NCBI GenBank assembly: GCA_902510755.1
Contig: CABXCS010000007.1
Coordinates: forward strand, 1-41,709
Source of the DNA: an uncultured Woeseiaceae bacterium
Lineage (GTDB): Bacteria > Pseudomonadota > Gammaproteobacteria > Steroidobacterales > Woeseiaceae
Length of the DNA: 41,709 bases
Direction: 5' to 3'
In this document: in pieces, positions 33,417 through 41,709 of the stretch
Layout: each line of letters begins with the position of its first letter
Numbering within the stretch: the stretch's first letter is position 1
Program-made: the position numbers and the translations under genes
The notes under the pieces: generated by a model
Seen by the model: the letters and a program-made list of their open reading frames with translations, nothing else
Database searches by the model: none
What the model was told of the DNA's origin: nothing

Positions 33417-34460
33417 TTACCCATTACCATGAAGATCGGCATCATAATCTTTACTAACTGGATTAAGCCCAAAATGTAAATAAGCATTTTTTGTTGCAAC
33501 TCTGCCACGTGAGGTTCTCATTATGAAACCTTGTTGAATTAAATATGGCTCTATTACATCTTCAATGGTTCCTCGTTCCTCACCAACAGCTGCGGCAAGA
33601 CTCTCTATACCAACTGGCCCGCCATCAAACTTCTCAATCACGGCTAGAAGCAGCCTCCTGTCCATTGAGTCAAAGCCATTTGGATCAACCTCAAGCATAT
33701 CGAGCGCGTCTTTAGCAACTTTTTCAGTTACAATTCCATCAGCTTTTACTTCCGCATAATCCCTAACCCTTCTCAATAAACGATTAACTATCCTGGGCGT
33801 ACCTCTCGCACGATTCGATAGCTGCTTACTTCCACCCTTATCTAATGACAGATCCAAAATATCTGCTGAACGTTCTGCAATTTGAGCAAGTTCACTAGTT
33901 TCATAAAAATTCAATCTTTGAACAATTCCAAATCTATCCCTTAATGGTGAAGTCAGTAAACCTGCCCTAGTAGTTGCGCCAACCAATGTAAATCGTGGTA
34001 AATCTAGTTTTATTGATCGCGCAGCTGGACCTTCCCCAATCATTATATCTAACTGAAAATCCTCCATTGCTGGGTATAAGACTTCCTCAACAACTGGATT
34101 TAAGCGATGAATCTCATCGATGAATAAAACATCATTAGGCTCTAAATTCGTTAGTAAGGCAGCTAAATCACCTGGCTTTTCGAGAACAGGACCTGATGTC
34201 TGTCTAAGTTTTACGCTCATCTCATTAGCAATAATATGAGCTAAAGTCGTTTTACCCAGGCCTGGTGGTCCAAAAATTAAAACATGATCTAATGACTCTG
34301 ATCTATTTGTAGCTGCTTGGATAAATATTTCCATTTGATCGCACATATTCTTCTGACCAACATATTCTTGAAGAGATTGCGGTCTTATAGCGCGATCAAA
34401 TGCCTTATCATCCTTTGATTCATCACCACTAATTAATCTGTCATGTTCAATATTATCCAT
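33417..34460 (-). CDS. ruvB: Holliday junction branch migration helicase RuvB
   Basis: Hexameric AAA+ motor that drives branch migration with RuvA. Walker A is [11 protein letters not shown] at about 64-74, Walker B is [11 protein letters not shown], sensor 1 is LVGATTRAG and the arginine finger region is [13 protein letters not shown]. The C-terminal winged helix shows [19 protein letters not shown]. Length 347 residues. Its ATG directly abuts the ruvA stop. Confidence 0.98.
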   Translation of the reverse strand: MDNIEHDRLISGDESKDDKAFDRAIRPQSLQEYVGQKNMCDQMEIFIQAATNRSESLDHVLIFGPPGLGKTTLAHIIANEMSVKLRQTSGPVLEKPGDLAALLTNLEPNDVLFIDEIHRLNPVVEEVLYPAMEDFQLDIMIGEGPAARSIKLDLPRFTLVGATTRAGLLTSPLRDRFGIVQRLNFYETSELAQIAERSADILDLSLDKGGSKQLSNRARGTPRIVNRLLRRVRDYAEVKADGIVTEKVAKDALDMLEVDPNGFDSMDRRLLLAVIEKFDGGPVGIESLAAAVGEERGTIEDVIEPYLIQQGFIMRTSRGRVATKNAYLHFGLNPVSKDYDADLHGNG

Positions 34461-35051
34461 TTAATCATTGGCTCTTTTTAGCGCCTGTCTAATTATATCA
34501 CTGGCGGTTAAATCATCACCTTTTACAGATGACATTAATTTCTTCACCTGTGCCGTTTTATAGCCAAGTGCTATTAATGCGTCAAAGGCTTCACTTTTTG
34601 CGTTATTTTTCTCTGTAATATCAACACTCTCGATCACTCCATCTTCTGACGTAATAAGTCGATCTCTCATCTCAATGACAAGTCTGTCAGCGGTTTTTTT
34701 TCCAACTCCAGGTATTTTTACCAGTGCATCACTATCTTCCATTCGAACATATTGCTCAAAAATACTGATGGTCATTGATGACAGAATAGCAAGTGCTAAT
34801 TTTGCACCAACGCCATTAATTTTAAGAAGATTCCTAAAAAATTGACGATCATCAATATCACTAAAGCCAAATAATGTCTGAGCATCCTCTCTAACTTGAA
34901 AGTGAGTATAGAGAAATATTTCACTCCCTATTTCTGGTTGAGCGACAAAAGTTGCAGTAGATAACTCTATTTCGTAGCCAATACCAGAAGCCTCAACCAA
35001 TACCTGAGGAGAATGCTTAGCTAGAAGTTTACCTTTAATTGACCCAATCAT
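34461..35051 (-). CDS. ruvA: Holliday junction branch migration protein RuvA
   Basis: Tetrameric DNA-binding partner of RuvB. The OB-fold N-domain (MIGSIKGKLLAK...YEIEL) is followed by tandem helix-hairpin-helix motifs (LLKINGVGAKLAL and LVKIPGVGKKTADRLVIEM) and a C-terminal RuvB-binding helical domain (SEAFDALIALGYKTAQVKKL). Length 196 residues. The start overlaps the ruvC stop by one base (TAATG), implying coupled translation. Confidence 0.98.
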   Translation of the reverse strand: MIGSIKGKLLAKHSPQVLVEASGIGYEIELSTATFVAQPEIGSEIFLYTHFQVREDAQTLFGFSDIDDRQFFRNLLKINGVGAKLALAILSSMTISIFEQYVRMEDSDALVKIPGVGKKTADRLVIEMRDRLITSEDGVIESVDITEKNNAKSEAFDALIALGYKTAQVKKLMSSVKGDDLTASDIIRQALKRAND

Positions 35052-35569
35052 TACAACTCCTTACTAGCAATTTGGTTGAGTGAGTTTTGAACCGCTCTAT
35101 GATTGGAATAGCAGAGTGCTGCAGCAATGGCATCCGCAGCATCCTCAGACGGCACTCCATCAAGACTCAATAATGAAACTATCATATGTTGCACTTGTTC
35201 TTTTGTAGCTGCCCCTGTCCCAACAACAGCTTTTTTGATTTCTCTTGGTGAGAACTCATGTACCGAGATATCTGACTTAAAAGTAGCGCAGATAGCAGCT
35301 GCTCTGGCATGCCCTAATTTAAGAGCGCTGGATGGATTCTTATGAACAAATACATTCTCAATAACCATTATGCTGGGTTTGTATTCATCAATAATCTTTT
35401 GAATAGATTCGTTAATGAGTTTTAATCGCTCTATAAAGTCACCTTTTATGCTATTAATGATGCCACTAGTAATATATTTGGTTTTTCCCTCCACTATATC
35501 GATAATCCCAAAACCAGTTATTCTAGATCCCGGATCAATACCTAATATACGCTCATCATTGTATTTCAT
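35051..35569 (-). CDS. ruvC: Crossover junction endodeoxyribonuclease RuvC
   Basis: Resolves Holliday junctions by paired nicks. The RNase H-like acidic residues are in ILGIDPGSRITGFG, VIENVF and SEDAADAIAAALC. Length 172 residues, normal. It lies 4 bases after yebC and starts the coupled ruvC-ruvA-ruvB run, the standard order in gammaproteobacteria. Confidence 0.98.
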   Translation of the reverse strand: MKYNDERILGIDPGSRITGFGIIDIVEGKTKYITSGIINSIKGDFIERLKLINESIQKIIDEYKPSIMVIENVFVHKNPSSALKLGHARAAAICATFKSDISVHEFSPREIKKAVVGTGAATKEQVQHMIVSLLSLDGVPSEDAADAIAAALCYSNHRAVQNSLNQIASKEL

Positions 35570-35573
35570 TACT

Positions 35574-36317
35574 TCATATCTTTGCTAAAATCTCATCTGA
35601 TATATCCGCATTGCTAAAGACTGCTTGAACATCATCCAAATCCTCCAAAGCGCCAGTCAGTTTTATCATGGTAGCAGCATTTCCTTCGTCTAAGTTGGCA
35701 ATAGTTGAACAACGCATTGTTATTTCACGCTGAATAGGCAAGAAACCTTTTTCAGTCATTGTTGAACAAAATACTTCATACTTACTGGGATCAACTATCA
35801 CCTCAAATGAACCATCATTATCAACAATAAAATCATCTGCGCCAGCATCGATAGCCGTTTCCATTAGAATATCTTCATCTTCATCCTGGCTGTATGACAA
35901 AACACCCAATGAAGAAAACAAGTATGCCACTGAACCGTCTGCACCTAAATTACCACCAAACTTTGAAAATGCATGCCTTACATCAGCCACGGTTCTATTT
36001 TTATTGTCAGTAAGACAATCAACAAGAACTGCTACTCCACCTGGCCCATAACCTTCATAACGAATTTCCAAATAATCAATACCTTCCAGTTCACCTGCAC
36101 CACGTTTGATCGCTTTAGAAATGTTATCTTTTGGCATGCTTTGTGATTTTGCTTTATCGATTGCTAATCTTAATCTTGGATTAGAGTTTAAGTCAGAGCC
36201 ACCAAGCTTAGCAGCAATGGTAATTTCACGAATTAATTTTGTGAACAACTTACCTCTTTTTTTATCTTGTGCGCCTTTCCTATGCTGAATATTAGCCCAC
36301 TTACTATGACCCGCCAT
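35574..36317 (-). CDS. yebC: YebC/PmpR family regulatory protein (TACO1 family)
   Basis: Family member known either as a transcriptional regulator or, in newer work on YebC/TACO1, as a factor that helps ribosomes through proline-rich sequences. MAGHSKWANIQHRKGAQD is the invariant start; NPRLRLAIDKAKSQSMPKDNI and YEGYGPGGVAVLVDCLTDN are further signatures. Length 247 residues. It is the first gene of the yebC-ruvCAB transcript and divergent from relA. Confidence 0.96.
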   Translation of the reverse strand: MAGHSKWANIQHRKGAQDKKRGKLFTKLIREITIAAKLGGSDLNSNPRLRLAIDKAKSQSMPKDNISKAIKRGAGELEGIDYLEIRYEGYGPGGVAVLVDCLTDNKNRTVADVRHAFSKFGGNLGADGSVAYLFSSLGVLSYSQDEDEDILMETAIDAGADDFIVDNDGSFEVIVDPSKYEVFCSTMTEKGFLPIQREITMRCSTIANLDEGNAATMIKLTGALEDLDDVQAVFSNADISDEILAKI

Positions 36318-36422
36318 AAATCATTACCATTTCTTAATAATTCTATAAGTTGTTATCATACCGTTTAAATTGCTAGCAAGCATCAACGAAAGTGGATAAT
36401 TAAGATAAAAAAACTCTGCATT

Positions 36423-38519
36423 ATGAAAGAACATAAATTTAAAATAATTCTTGAGCAAACAAGATTGTTTCTTGAGCAGCCGCTGCTCAAAAAAGCGCCG
36501 ATTCATATTAAACAGGAAAGTCTCCAGCTGACTGAAATACTTGAGCCATTAAAAATAGATGATAAATTTACTTCAGTGGCACTTTTATTTCCATTTTATC
36601 GTGAAAATATAATATCACTCACCCTCCTTCAAGAATATGATTTATACGAATTAAATGAACCCCTGAGTCATCTTCTTAATTTAGAGAAATTTTCCTTACC
36701 AGATGGATTTTCAGATCAACAACAACTATCAAGCAAAACCTCAGCATCATTAAAAAAAATGCTCCTATCCATAACAAACGATCCGAAATTGATACTCGTG
36801 AAAATTGCTATACACCTCCATCAGTTAAAAAATGCAAAAAAACAAGACAAATCAACAAAAGAAAGGCTTGCTATATCAGCCCGAGAAATCTATTCGCCCC
36901 TGGCAAATCGCTTAGGATTATGGCAATTAAAATGGGAATTAGAAGATCTTTCTTTCAGATTTCTTAATCCAGTAATATATAAAGATATAGCAAAACTATT
37001 AAATGAAAAAAGACTCGAAAGAGAATTGTTTGTAAGTGATGTAATTAGAGAAGTGAGTGCAACACTAATCGATAACTCTATTAGAGCTAAAGTAACAGGT
37101 AGGCCAAAACATATTTTTAGTATTTGGAAAAAACTACAGAGAAAAAATGTATCAATTGAAAAAATCTTTGATGTTCATGCGGTCAGGATATGTGTTGACG
37201 AAATTTCAGTTTGTTACCAATCACTTGGGGCTATTCATAATTTATGGACCTGTTTACCTAACACTTTTAACGATTACATAGCCAACCCTAAGAGTAATAA
37301 CTATCAATCACTCCATACATCAATAATTGGACCTAAAGGAAAAACAATTGAAGTACAAATAAGAACCCATACAATGCATCATCGTGCAGAACTGGGTATA
37401 GCTGCACATTGGCGATACAAGGAGAATGTACAAAAAAATGTTAACGATAAATATATTGAGGAAATAAGAAATTATCTAGATGATGAAAATATAGAAACTG
37501 ATAAATCAGAAACCGCACTTGATTCAGATGAGAGAATTTTCGCCGTTAGTCCTAAGGGTGATGTTATAGAAATGACTAAAAATTCTACACCTTTAGATTT
37601 TGCTTACCACATACATACAAATGTTGGTCATTCCTGCATTGGTGCAAAAATTAACGGCAAAATTGCTCAACTAACTCAGAAAATTAACAATGGTGATGTA
37701 GTTGATATTATCACCGGAAGTGAGCCAAACCCAAGAAGAGATTGGCTTAACCCGCAACTAGGTTTTATTGCATCGCCAAAAACACGCAGTAAAATAAATA
37801 ATTGGTTTAGAGCTAAGAATAAAGCGATCCACTTGAAAGAGGGTAAGGAAATTTGCAATGATGAATTACGAAGATCCAATATCTCAAACATATCTATTGA
37901 GGTTATATGTAAAAAAATGAATATAACTGATCTAAACACTCTATATATTGGGCTTGGCTCCAATGACATCAGTCCCGTGGCAATAACTAATGCTATTCAA
38001 TCCCTACAGAAAATAAAAAACCCTATCAAATTAAGTAAAAATCCATCAAAAAAACAGGCTAACTTTTCATTAAATCAAATAACAGTTTCAGGCCTCGAGA
38101 AATTGATGAATAATTTATCACAATGCTGTAATCCATTACCGCCAGAGAAGATTCAGGGTTACATCACTCTTCAGAAAGGTATCAGCATTCATCGTCAAGA
38201 TTGTAGAAACCTGTTAAATATGGCAAAAAATACGCCAGAAAGAATTATCGAGGTCAACTGGACATCAACAACAAATAAAAACAACTACCCAATTAATCTT
38301 GAAGTTATAGCTTATGATCGTCGAGATTTACTTAGAGATATAAGTAATATCCTGTCAGAAGAAAAAATCTCAGTTAGTAATATTAATAGCAGCGCTGACA
38401 AAAACTCAATGCTAGTAAAGATACAGCTCCATATTATGGTGCCAAACCTTCCTTCTTTGAGTAGATTGATGGTTCGTTTTGAGCAATTAAAAAACATTGT
38501 CTCAGTTACAAGACAATAA
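36423..38519 (+). CDS. relA: RelA-type (p)ppGpp synthetase
   Basis: Stringent-response enzyme of 698 residues. The N-terminal hydrolase-like domain lacks the HDxxED metal motif of SpoT/Rel, so hydrolysis is not expected. The synthetase domain (about 224-345) has GRPKHIFSIWKKLQRK, FDVHAVRI, YIANPKSNNYQSLHT and the RelA-type TFND in place of the RFKD seen in bifunctional enzymes. VEVQ-like EVQIRTHTMHHRAELGIAAHWRYKE follows, then a TGS domain (about 370-430), a conserved cysteine segment (SQCCNPLPPEKIQG near 565) and a C-terminal ACT domain from about 624. I therefore call RelA, active on stalled ribosomes. No strong ribosome binding site precedes the ATG. Its end lies 1 base from the convergent lpdA stop. 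Confidence 0.93.
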   Translation: MKEHKFKIILEQTRLFLEQPLLKKAPIHIKQESLQLTEILEPLKIDDKFTSVALLFPFYRENIISLTLLQEYDLYELNEPLSHLLNLEKFSLPDGFSDQQQLSSKTSASLKKMLLSITNDPKLILVKIAIHLHQLKNAKKQDKSTKERLAISAREIYSPLANRLGLWQLKWELEDLSFRFLNPVIYKDIAKLLNEKRLERELFVSDVIREVSATLIDNSIRAKVTGRPKHIFSIWKKLQRKNVSIEKIFDVHAVRICVDEISVCYQSLGAIHNLWTCLPNTFNDYIANPKSNNYQSLHTSIIGPKGKTIEVQIRTHTMHHRAELGIAAHWRYKENVQKNVNDKYIEEIRNYLDDENIETDKSETALDSDERIFAVSPKGDVIEMTKNSTPLDFAYHIHTNVGHSCIGAKINGKIAQLTQKINNGDVVDIITGSEPNPRRDWLNPQLGFIASPKTRSKINNWFRAKNKAIHLKEGKEICNDELRRSNISNISIEVICKKMNITDLNTLYIGLGSNDISPVAITNAIQSLQKIKNPIKLSKNPSKKQANFSLNQITVSGLEKLMNNLSQCCNPLPPEKIQGYITLQKGISIHRQDCRNLLNMAKNTPERIIEVNWTSTTNKNNYPINLEVIAYDRRDLLRDISNILSEEKISVSNINSSADKNSMLVKIQLHIMVPNLPSLSRLMVRFEQLKNIVSVTRQ

Positions 38520-38520
38520 A

Positions 38521-39951
38521 TTATCGTTTATTAGGAAAATTTAATGCCCGATTATCAACAGCCAATGATGCCTCATGGATAGCTTCAGATAAGCTAGGAT
38601 GGGCATGTACTGTTCTCTGAATATCTTCAGTGCTAGCTTGAAATTCCATTGCAAGAACTAATTCGCCTATTAACTCACCTGCCATTGGGCCAATTATATG
38701 TACGCCTAATATCTGATCATCCTCAACAGAGGATAATATTTTTACCATTCCTGAAGTTTGCTCCATTGCTTTAGCTCGACCACTCGCTGCAAACGGGAAA
38801 GTACCAACTTTGAATTCTATTTTTAAATCATTTAAGTCGGATTCATTTTTTCCTGCCCAAGCAATTTCTGGCGAAGTATATATTACTGATGGAATAATCT
38901 CGTAATTAACATCAGCAACCTCCCCAGCAATCAGCTCGGCAACCATAACTCCTTCTTCGGATCCCTTATGTGCCAGCATTGGCCCTCTGACACAATCACC
39001 TATTGCATAGACATCAGGAATGCTAGTCTCACATTTGTCATTAACACTAATAAAACCACCATCCTCTAATACAACCCCACTTTCATCAGAAAACAAATTT
39101 TTAGTGTAAGGTTTTCGCCCAACAGCAACAACAACACGATCAAAGATTTCAGTTATCTTTTTGGCACCTTTTTCATAAGTTAAATGGGGTTTTCCTTCAA
39201 TTGTGTCTACGTCGTGAACCATAGAATTAAGATTAATAACTAGCCCTTGTTTTTTAAATTGACGGCTTGCCTCATCAGCTATATCTCGATCCGCTACATT
39301 AAGAAATTGAGGAAGAGATTCAAAAATTGTAACTTTTGAGCCCAGACGACTCCATACACTCCCAAGCTCTAATCCAATAACACCAGCTCCAATTATAGCA
39401 AGACTATCTGGGATACTTTCAAAGTCTAGTGCGCCCCATGAATCAACAATTAAGTGTTCATCGAAGGGTATTGATGGTAATTCAATGGGCATTGATCCGG
39501 CCGCTAGAATTATATTCTTTGCTTCAATTATAGAAACTTCATTTTTATCATTGGTAAATTCAACTTTTTTATCTCCAAGGAATTTACCATGGCCTACTAA
39601 TGCATCAACTTTATTTACTTTTAGTAGGCCTGAAACACCACTTGTAAGATTGTTAATTATACCATTTTTGCGTTTCTGCATAGCAGTAATATTAACTGTA
39701 GGTTTAGTAATATTGATACCATGTTTATCGAAATCATGAACTGCTTTGTGGAATAACTCAGATGATTCCAGTAAGGCTTTTGAGGGTATACAACCAGCAT
39801 TCAAACAAGTTCCTCCAAATGAATATGATCCATCTCGATTTTTCCACTCATCAATACATGCCACGCTCAGACCAAATTGGCTGGCCCTAATAGCTGCAAT
39901 ATATCCAGCTGGCCCACCACCAATAACGATAACATCATAAATAGCTTTCAT
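38521..39951 (-). CDS. lpdA: Dihydrolipoyl dehydrogenase (E3)
   Basis: FAD enzyme that reoxidises the lipoyl arm of 2-oxoacid dehydrogenase complexes, passing electrons to NAD. VIGGGPAGYIAAIRA binds FAD; the redox pair is Cys49 and Cys54 in GGTCLNAGCIPSKALL; IGAGVIGLELGSVWSRLG binds NAD; and HAHPSLSEAIHEA provides the His-Glu acid/base pair. Length 476 residues. It follows sucB by 10 bases, so it is the E3 of this 2-oxoglutarate dehydrogenase operon and may also serve other complexes. Confidence 0.97.
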   Translation of the reverse strand: MKAIYDVIVIGGGPAGYIAAIRASQFGLSVACIDEWKNRDGSYSFGGTCLNAGCIPSKALLESSELFHKAVHDFDKHGINITKPTVNITAMQKRKNGIINNLTSGVSGLLKVNKVDALVGHGKFLGDKKVEFTNDKNEVSIIEAKNIILAAGSMPIELPSIPFDEHLIVDSWGALDFESIPDSLAIIGAGVIGLELGSVWSRLGSKVTIFESLPQFLNVADRDIADEASRQFKKQGLVINLNSMVHDVDTIEGKPHLTYEKGAKKITEIFDRVVVAVGRKPYTKNLFSDESGVVLEDGGFISVNDKCETSIPDVYAIGDCVRGPMLAHKGSEEGVMVAELIAGEVADVNYEIIPSVIYTSPEIAWAGKNESDLNDLKIEFKVGTFPFAASGRAKAMEQTSGMVKILSSVEDDQILGVHIIGPMAGELIGELVLAMEFQASTEDIQRTVHAHPSLSEAIHEASLAVDNRALNFPNKR

Positions 39952-39961
39952 AGGGAATCTA

Positions 39962-41206
39962 CTATAATTCGAGCATTAAGCGCTCAGGATCTTCAAGCGA
40001 CTCTTTTATGCTCACTAAAAATAATACTGCTTCCTTACCATCAATTATACGATGATCGTATGTTAGTGCTACATACATCATTGGTCTAATCACAATTTCC
40101 CCATCTACGACAACTGGGCGTTCTTTAATACCATGCATGCCTAATATCGCACTTTGCGGAGGATTTATTATTGGTGTAGATATTAATGATCCAAAGGTGC
40201 CACCATTTGTGATCGTAAAGGTTCCATTAGTCAGATCATCCATATTGATAGAACCATTTTTTGCTTTTTCTGCTAACTTTGATAATGATTTTTCAATATC
40301 AGCAAAACTTAATTCATCGAGGTTTCTGATGACTGGGACCATGAGACCACGATCTGAAGATACCGCGATTCCAATATCAAATCGATCATGGTAGATAATA
40401 TCTTCACCCTCAACCGAGGCATTTATTACTGGAAACTTCTTCAATGCCTCCACAACGGCCTTTCCAAAAAACGACATTAAGCCAAGCTTAATAGAATGTT
40501 CTGCAAAAAAAGATTCTTTGTATTTCTTTCTCAACTCCATCACTTCATGAAGATCGATTTCATTAAAGCTTGTCAGCATAGCCGCATTCGCTTGCGCCTC
40601 AACCATACGCTCTGCAATCTTTGCGCGCAGTCTAGTCATTGGTACCCTTTGGTCGCCCAATTCATGCTGTTCCACCTTCTCTTTCTTATTCTTGTCAATA
40701 GGTCTTTCAATATCATTTGTGGTTGAATTCTCAGCATCTTTACTTCTAAGGTAATTCAAGACATCGGATTTAGTAAGTCGGCCATTCTTTTTGCTGCTTT
40801 TTATCATCGAGGCCTCTAAATCATGCTCTTCGAGTAATTTTTTCACTGCAGGACTGGTTTTTTTTACGCTATCTTGAATAATCACTTTATCTTTTGCGCT
40901 CACCTTTATGTCATTATTTTTGTTAGCATCACCAGCATCTTGAGCTGGAATTGAATTTATTTGCCCTTCAGTCATGATCGCAAGAATGTCACCGCTTTTC
41001 ACGATGGAGCTACCCTCCACTAAAATTTTATCGAGAACACCAGTTTTAGGTGATGGTACTTCAAGCACAACCTTGTCAGTTTCTAGATCCACTAAATTCT
41101 CATCACGAGTTACTTTGTCGCCAACATTTTTATGCCAACTAATCAATGTTGCATCAGTGACTGACTCTGGAAGAGGTGGTACTTTTATCTCAATTGTCAT
41201 GATCAA
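39962..41206 (-). CDS. sucB: 2-oxoglutarate dehydrogenase E2, dihydrolipoyl succinyltransferase
   Basis: Core of the 2-oxoglutarate dehydrogenase complex, transferring the succinyl group from E1 to CoA. A single lipoyl domain (about 4-80) carries the lipoylated Lys45 in [10 protein letters not shown] Lys/Asp-rich linker and a subunit-binding domain (about 117-153, [16 protein letters not shown]...GRLTKSDVL) follow. The catalytic domain ends with [11 protein letters not shown], where His385 and Asp389 are the active pair. [16 protein letters not shown] and [19 protein letters not shown] are SucB marks. Length 414 residues. AGGA seven bases before the first ATG supports that start. It follows sucA by 22 bases. 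Confidence 0.97.
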   Translation of the reverse strand: MIMTIEIKVPPLPESVTDATLISWHKNVGDKVTRDENLVDLETDKVVLEVPSPKTGVLDKILVEGSSIVKSGDILAIMTEGQINSIPAQDAGDANKNNDIKVSAKDKVIIQDSVKKTSPAVKKLLEEHDLEASMIKSSKKNGRLTKSDVLNYLRSKDAENSTTNDIERPIDKNKKEKVEQHELGDQRVPMTRLRAKIAERMVEAQANAAMLTSFNEIDLHEVMELRKKYKESFFAEHSIKLGLMSFFGKAVVEALKKFPVINASVEGEDIIYHDRFDIGIAVSSDRGLMVPVIRNLDELSFADIEKSLSKLAEKAKNGSINMDDLTNGTFTITNGGTFGSLISTPIINPPQSAILGMHGIKERPVVVDGEIVIRPMMYVALTYDHRIIDGKEAVLFLVSIKESLEDPERLMLEL

Positions 41207-41228
41207 TAGATCCTATAAGTAAATATTT

Positions 41229-41709
41229 TTAATTAACTTTATATTTTAAGGTATTGTTTATTATCATTTTTTGTTGTTTATTATGAATCTTCAGAACACC
41301 TACTGCTGGAGCTGCTGCACTTGGTCTTCCAGAGTAAGTTAATTTTTGATCTGTTATTGCATGCTGCAATCTATGCCTAATTTGATACCATGCGCCCTGG
41401 TTCTGTGGCTCCTCTTGACACCATACTACTTCTTTCAAATTAGGGTACGTTTTTATCGTCTCATTGTACTGCTTTACTGGAAATGGATATAATTGCTCAA
41501 TTCGCACTATAGCAATATTTTTAATCTGTTTTTTAACTCTGTATTCATTTAATTCAAAATATATCTTACCGCTACATAATACTAATCGTTGAACTTCATT
41601 GGCTTCTAAATTTGCTTGATCTATTATAATTTGTTGAAAAGATCCATCGGTTAGTTCTTTCAAGCTTGAAACCGAAGATTTATTTCTTAATAAGCTTTTC
41701 GGTGTCATA
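41229..41709 (-). CDS. sucA: 2-oxoglutarate dehydrogenase E1, C-terminal fragment (runs past window end)
   Basis: The last 160 or so residues of the thiamine-diphosphate E1 subunit. TPKSLLRNKSSVSSL, LCSGKIYFEL, IVRIEQLYPFP, VVWCQEEPQNQGAWY and YSGRPSAAAPAVGVLKIHNKQQ match the C-terminus of SucA. The frame is open to the window edge; the ATG at 41706-41708 is an internal methionine (MTPKSLLR), not the start. With sucB and lpdA downstream it makes the full E1-E2-E3 set. Confidence 0.96.
   Translation of the reverse strand, partial: MTPKSLLRNKSSVSSLKELTDGSFQQIIIDQANLEANEVQRLVLCSGKIYFELNEYRVKKQIKNIAIVRIEQLYPFPVKQYNETIKTYPNLKEVVWCQEEPQNQGAWYQIRHRLQHAITDQKLTYSGRPSAAAPAVGVLKIHNKQQKMIINNTLKYKVN

Noticed and set aside
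36370..36379. TTGCTAGCAA palindrome between yebC and relA as an operator
   Set aside because: Ten base pairs of palindrome are expected by chance in a window of this size, and nothing else supports it.
1..41709. CRISPR arrays, insertion sequences, prophage genes, replication origin
   Set aside because: No spaced direct repeats, transposase or integrase motifs, phage structural genes or DnaA-box clusters were seen.

Overview
The window is an AT-rich, densely packed stretch of mostly chromosomal core genes. A gammaproteobacterium is the best fit. The ruvC-ruvA-ruvB genes run straight into tolQ-tolR-tolA-tolB-pal-cpoB, the threonine operon begins with a fused aspartokinase-homoserine dehydrogenase, and purB, mnmA, uvrC-pgsA and a monofunctional-type RelA all look like that class. 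Compact spacing, AT richness and a full set of TCA enzymes (acnA, fumC, sucA-sucB-lpdA) suggest a free-living, probably aquatic or marine heterotroph. The genus cannot be read from the sequence.

Layout. 1-3312: an accessory-looking edge with an Ig-like surface lipoprotein carrying a Thr-Ser hexamer repeat (cut by the window start), a tRNA-Gly(GCC) remnant, a HI0933/YhiN-type flavoprotein with no ordinary start codon, and two small lipoproteins, one a degenerate double cupin. 3340-6377: a family 5 uracil-DNA glycosylase, uvrC and pgsA on the minus strand. 6454-10114: rluE, a class II DAHP synthase and an ALDH7 dehydrogenase. 10136-14011: a NudL-MazG pair, then fumC and purB facing apart from an intergenic space with mirrored -10-like elements. 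14046-18764: mnmA, acnA, tatD. 18772-23517: thrABC (minus). 23518-23818: a 301-base spacer with a 20-bp perfect palindrome. 23819-28422: an MFS transporter facing a minus-strand group of a class V PLP enzyme, an enolase-superfamily enzyme and a phytanoyl-CoA dioxygenase-type oxygenase, followed by tRNA-Lys(UUU). 28750-36317: cpoB-pal-tolBARQ and ruvBAC-yebC. 36423-38519: relA. 38521-41709: lpdA, sucB and the 3' end of sucA.

Functionally, the window joins central carbon metabolism, threonine and aromatic amino-acid synthesis, nucleotide and CoA housecleaning, DNA repair and recombination, and envelope constriction and integrity (Tol-Pal). The part least explained by core biology is the four-gene MFS/PLP/enolase/2OG-oxygenase islet beside tRNA-Lys. 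It looks like an uptake and breakdown route for a small organic acid or amino compound whose substrate I cannot name. I saw no CRISPR array, insertion sequence, prophage or toxin-antitoxin system.
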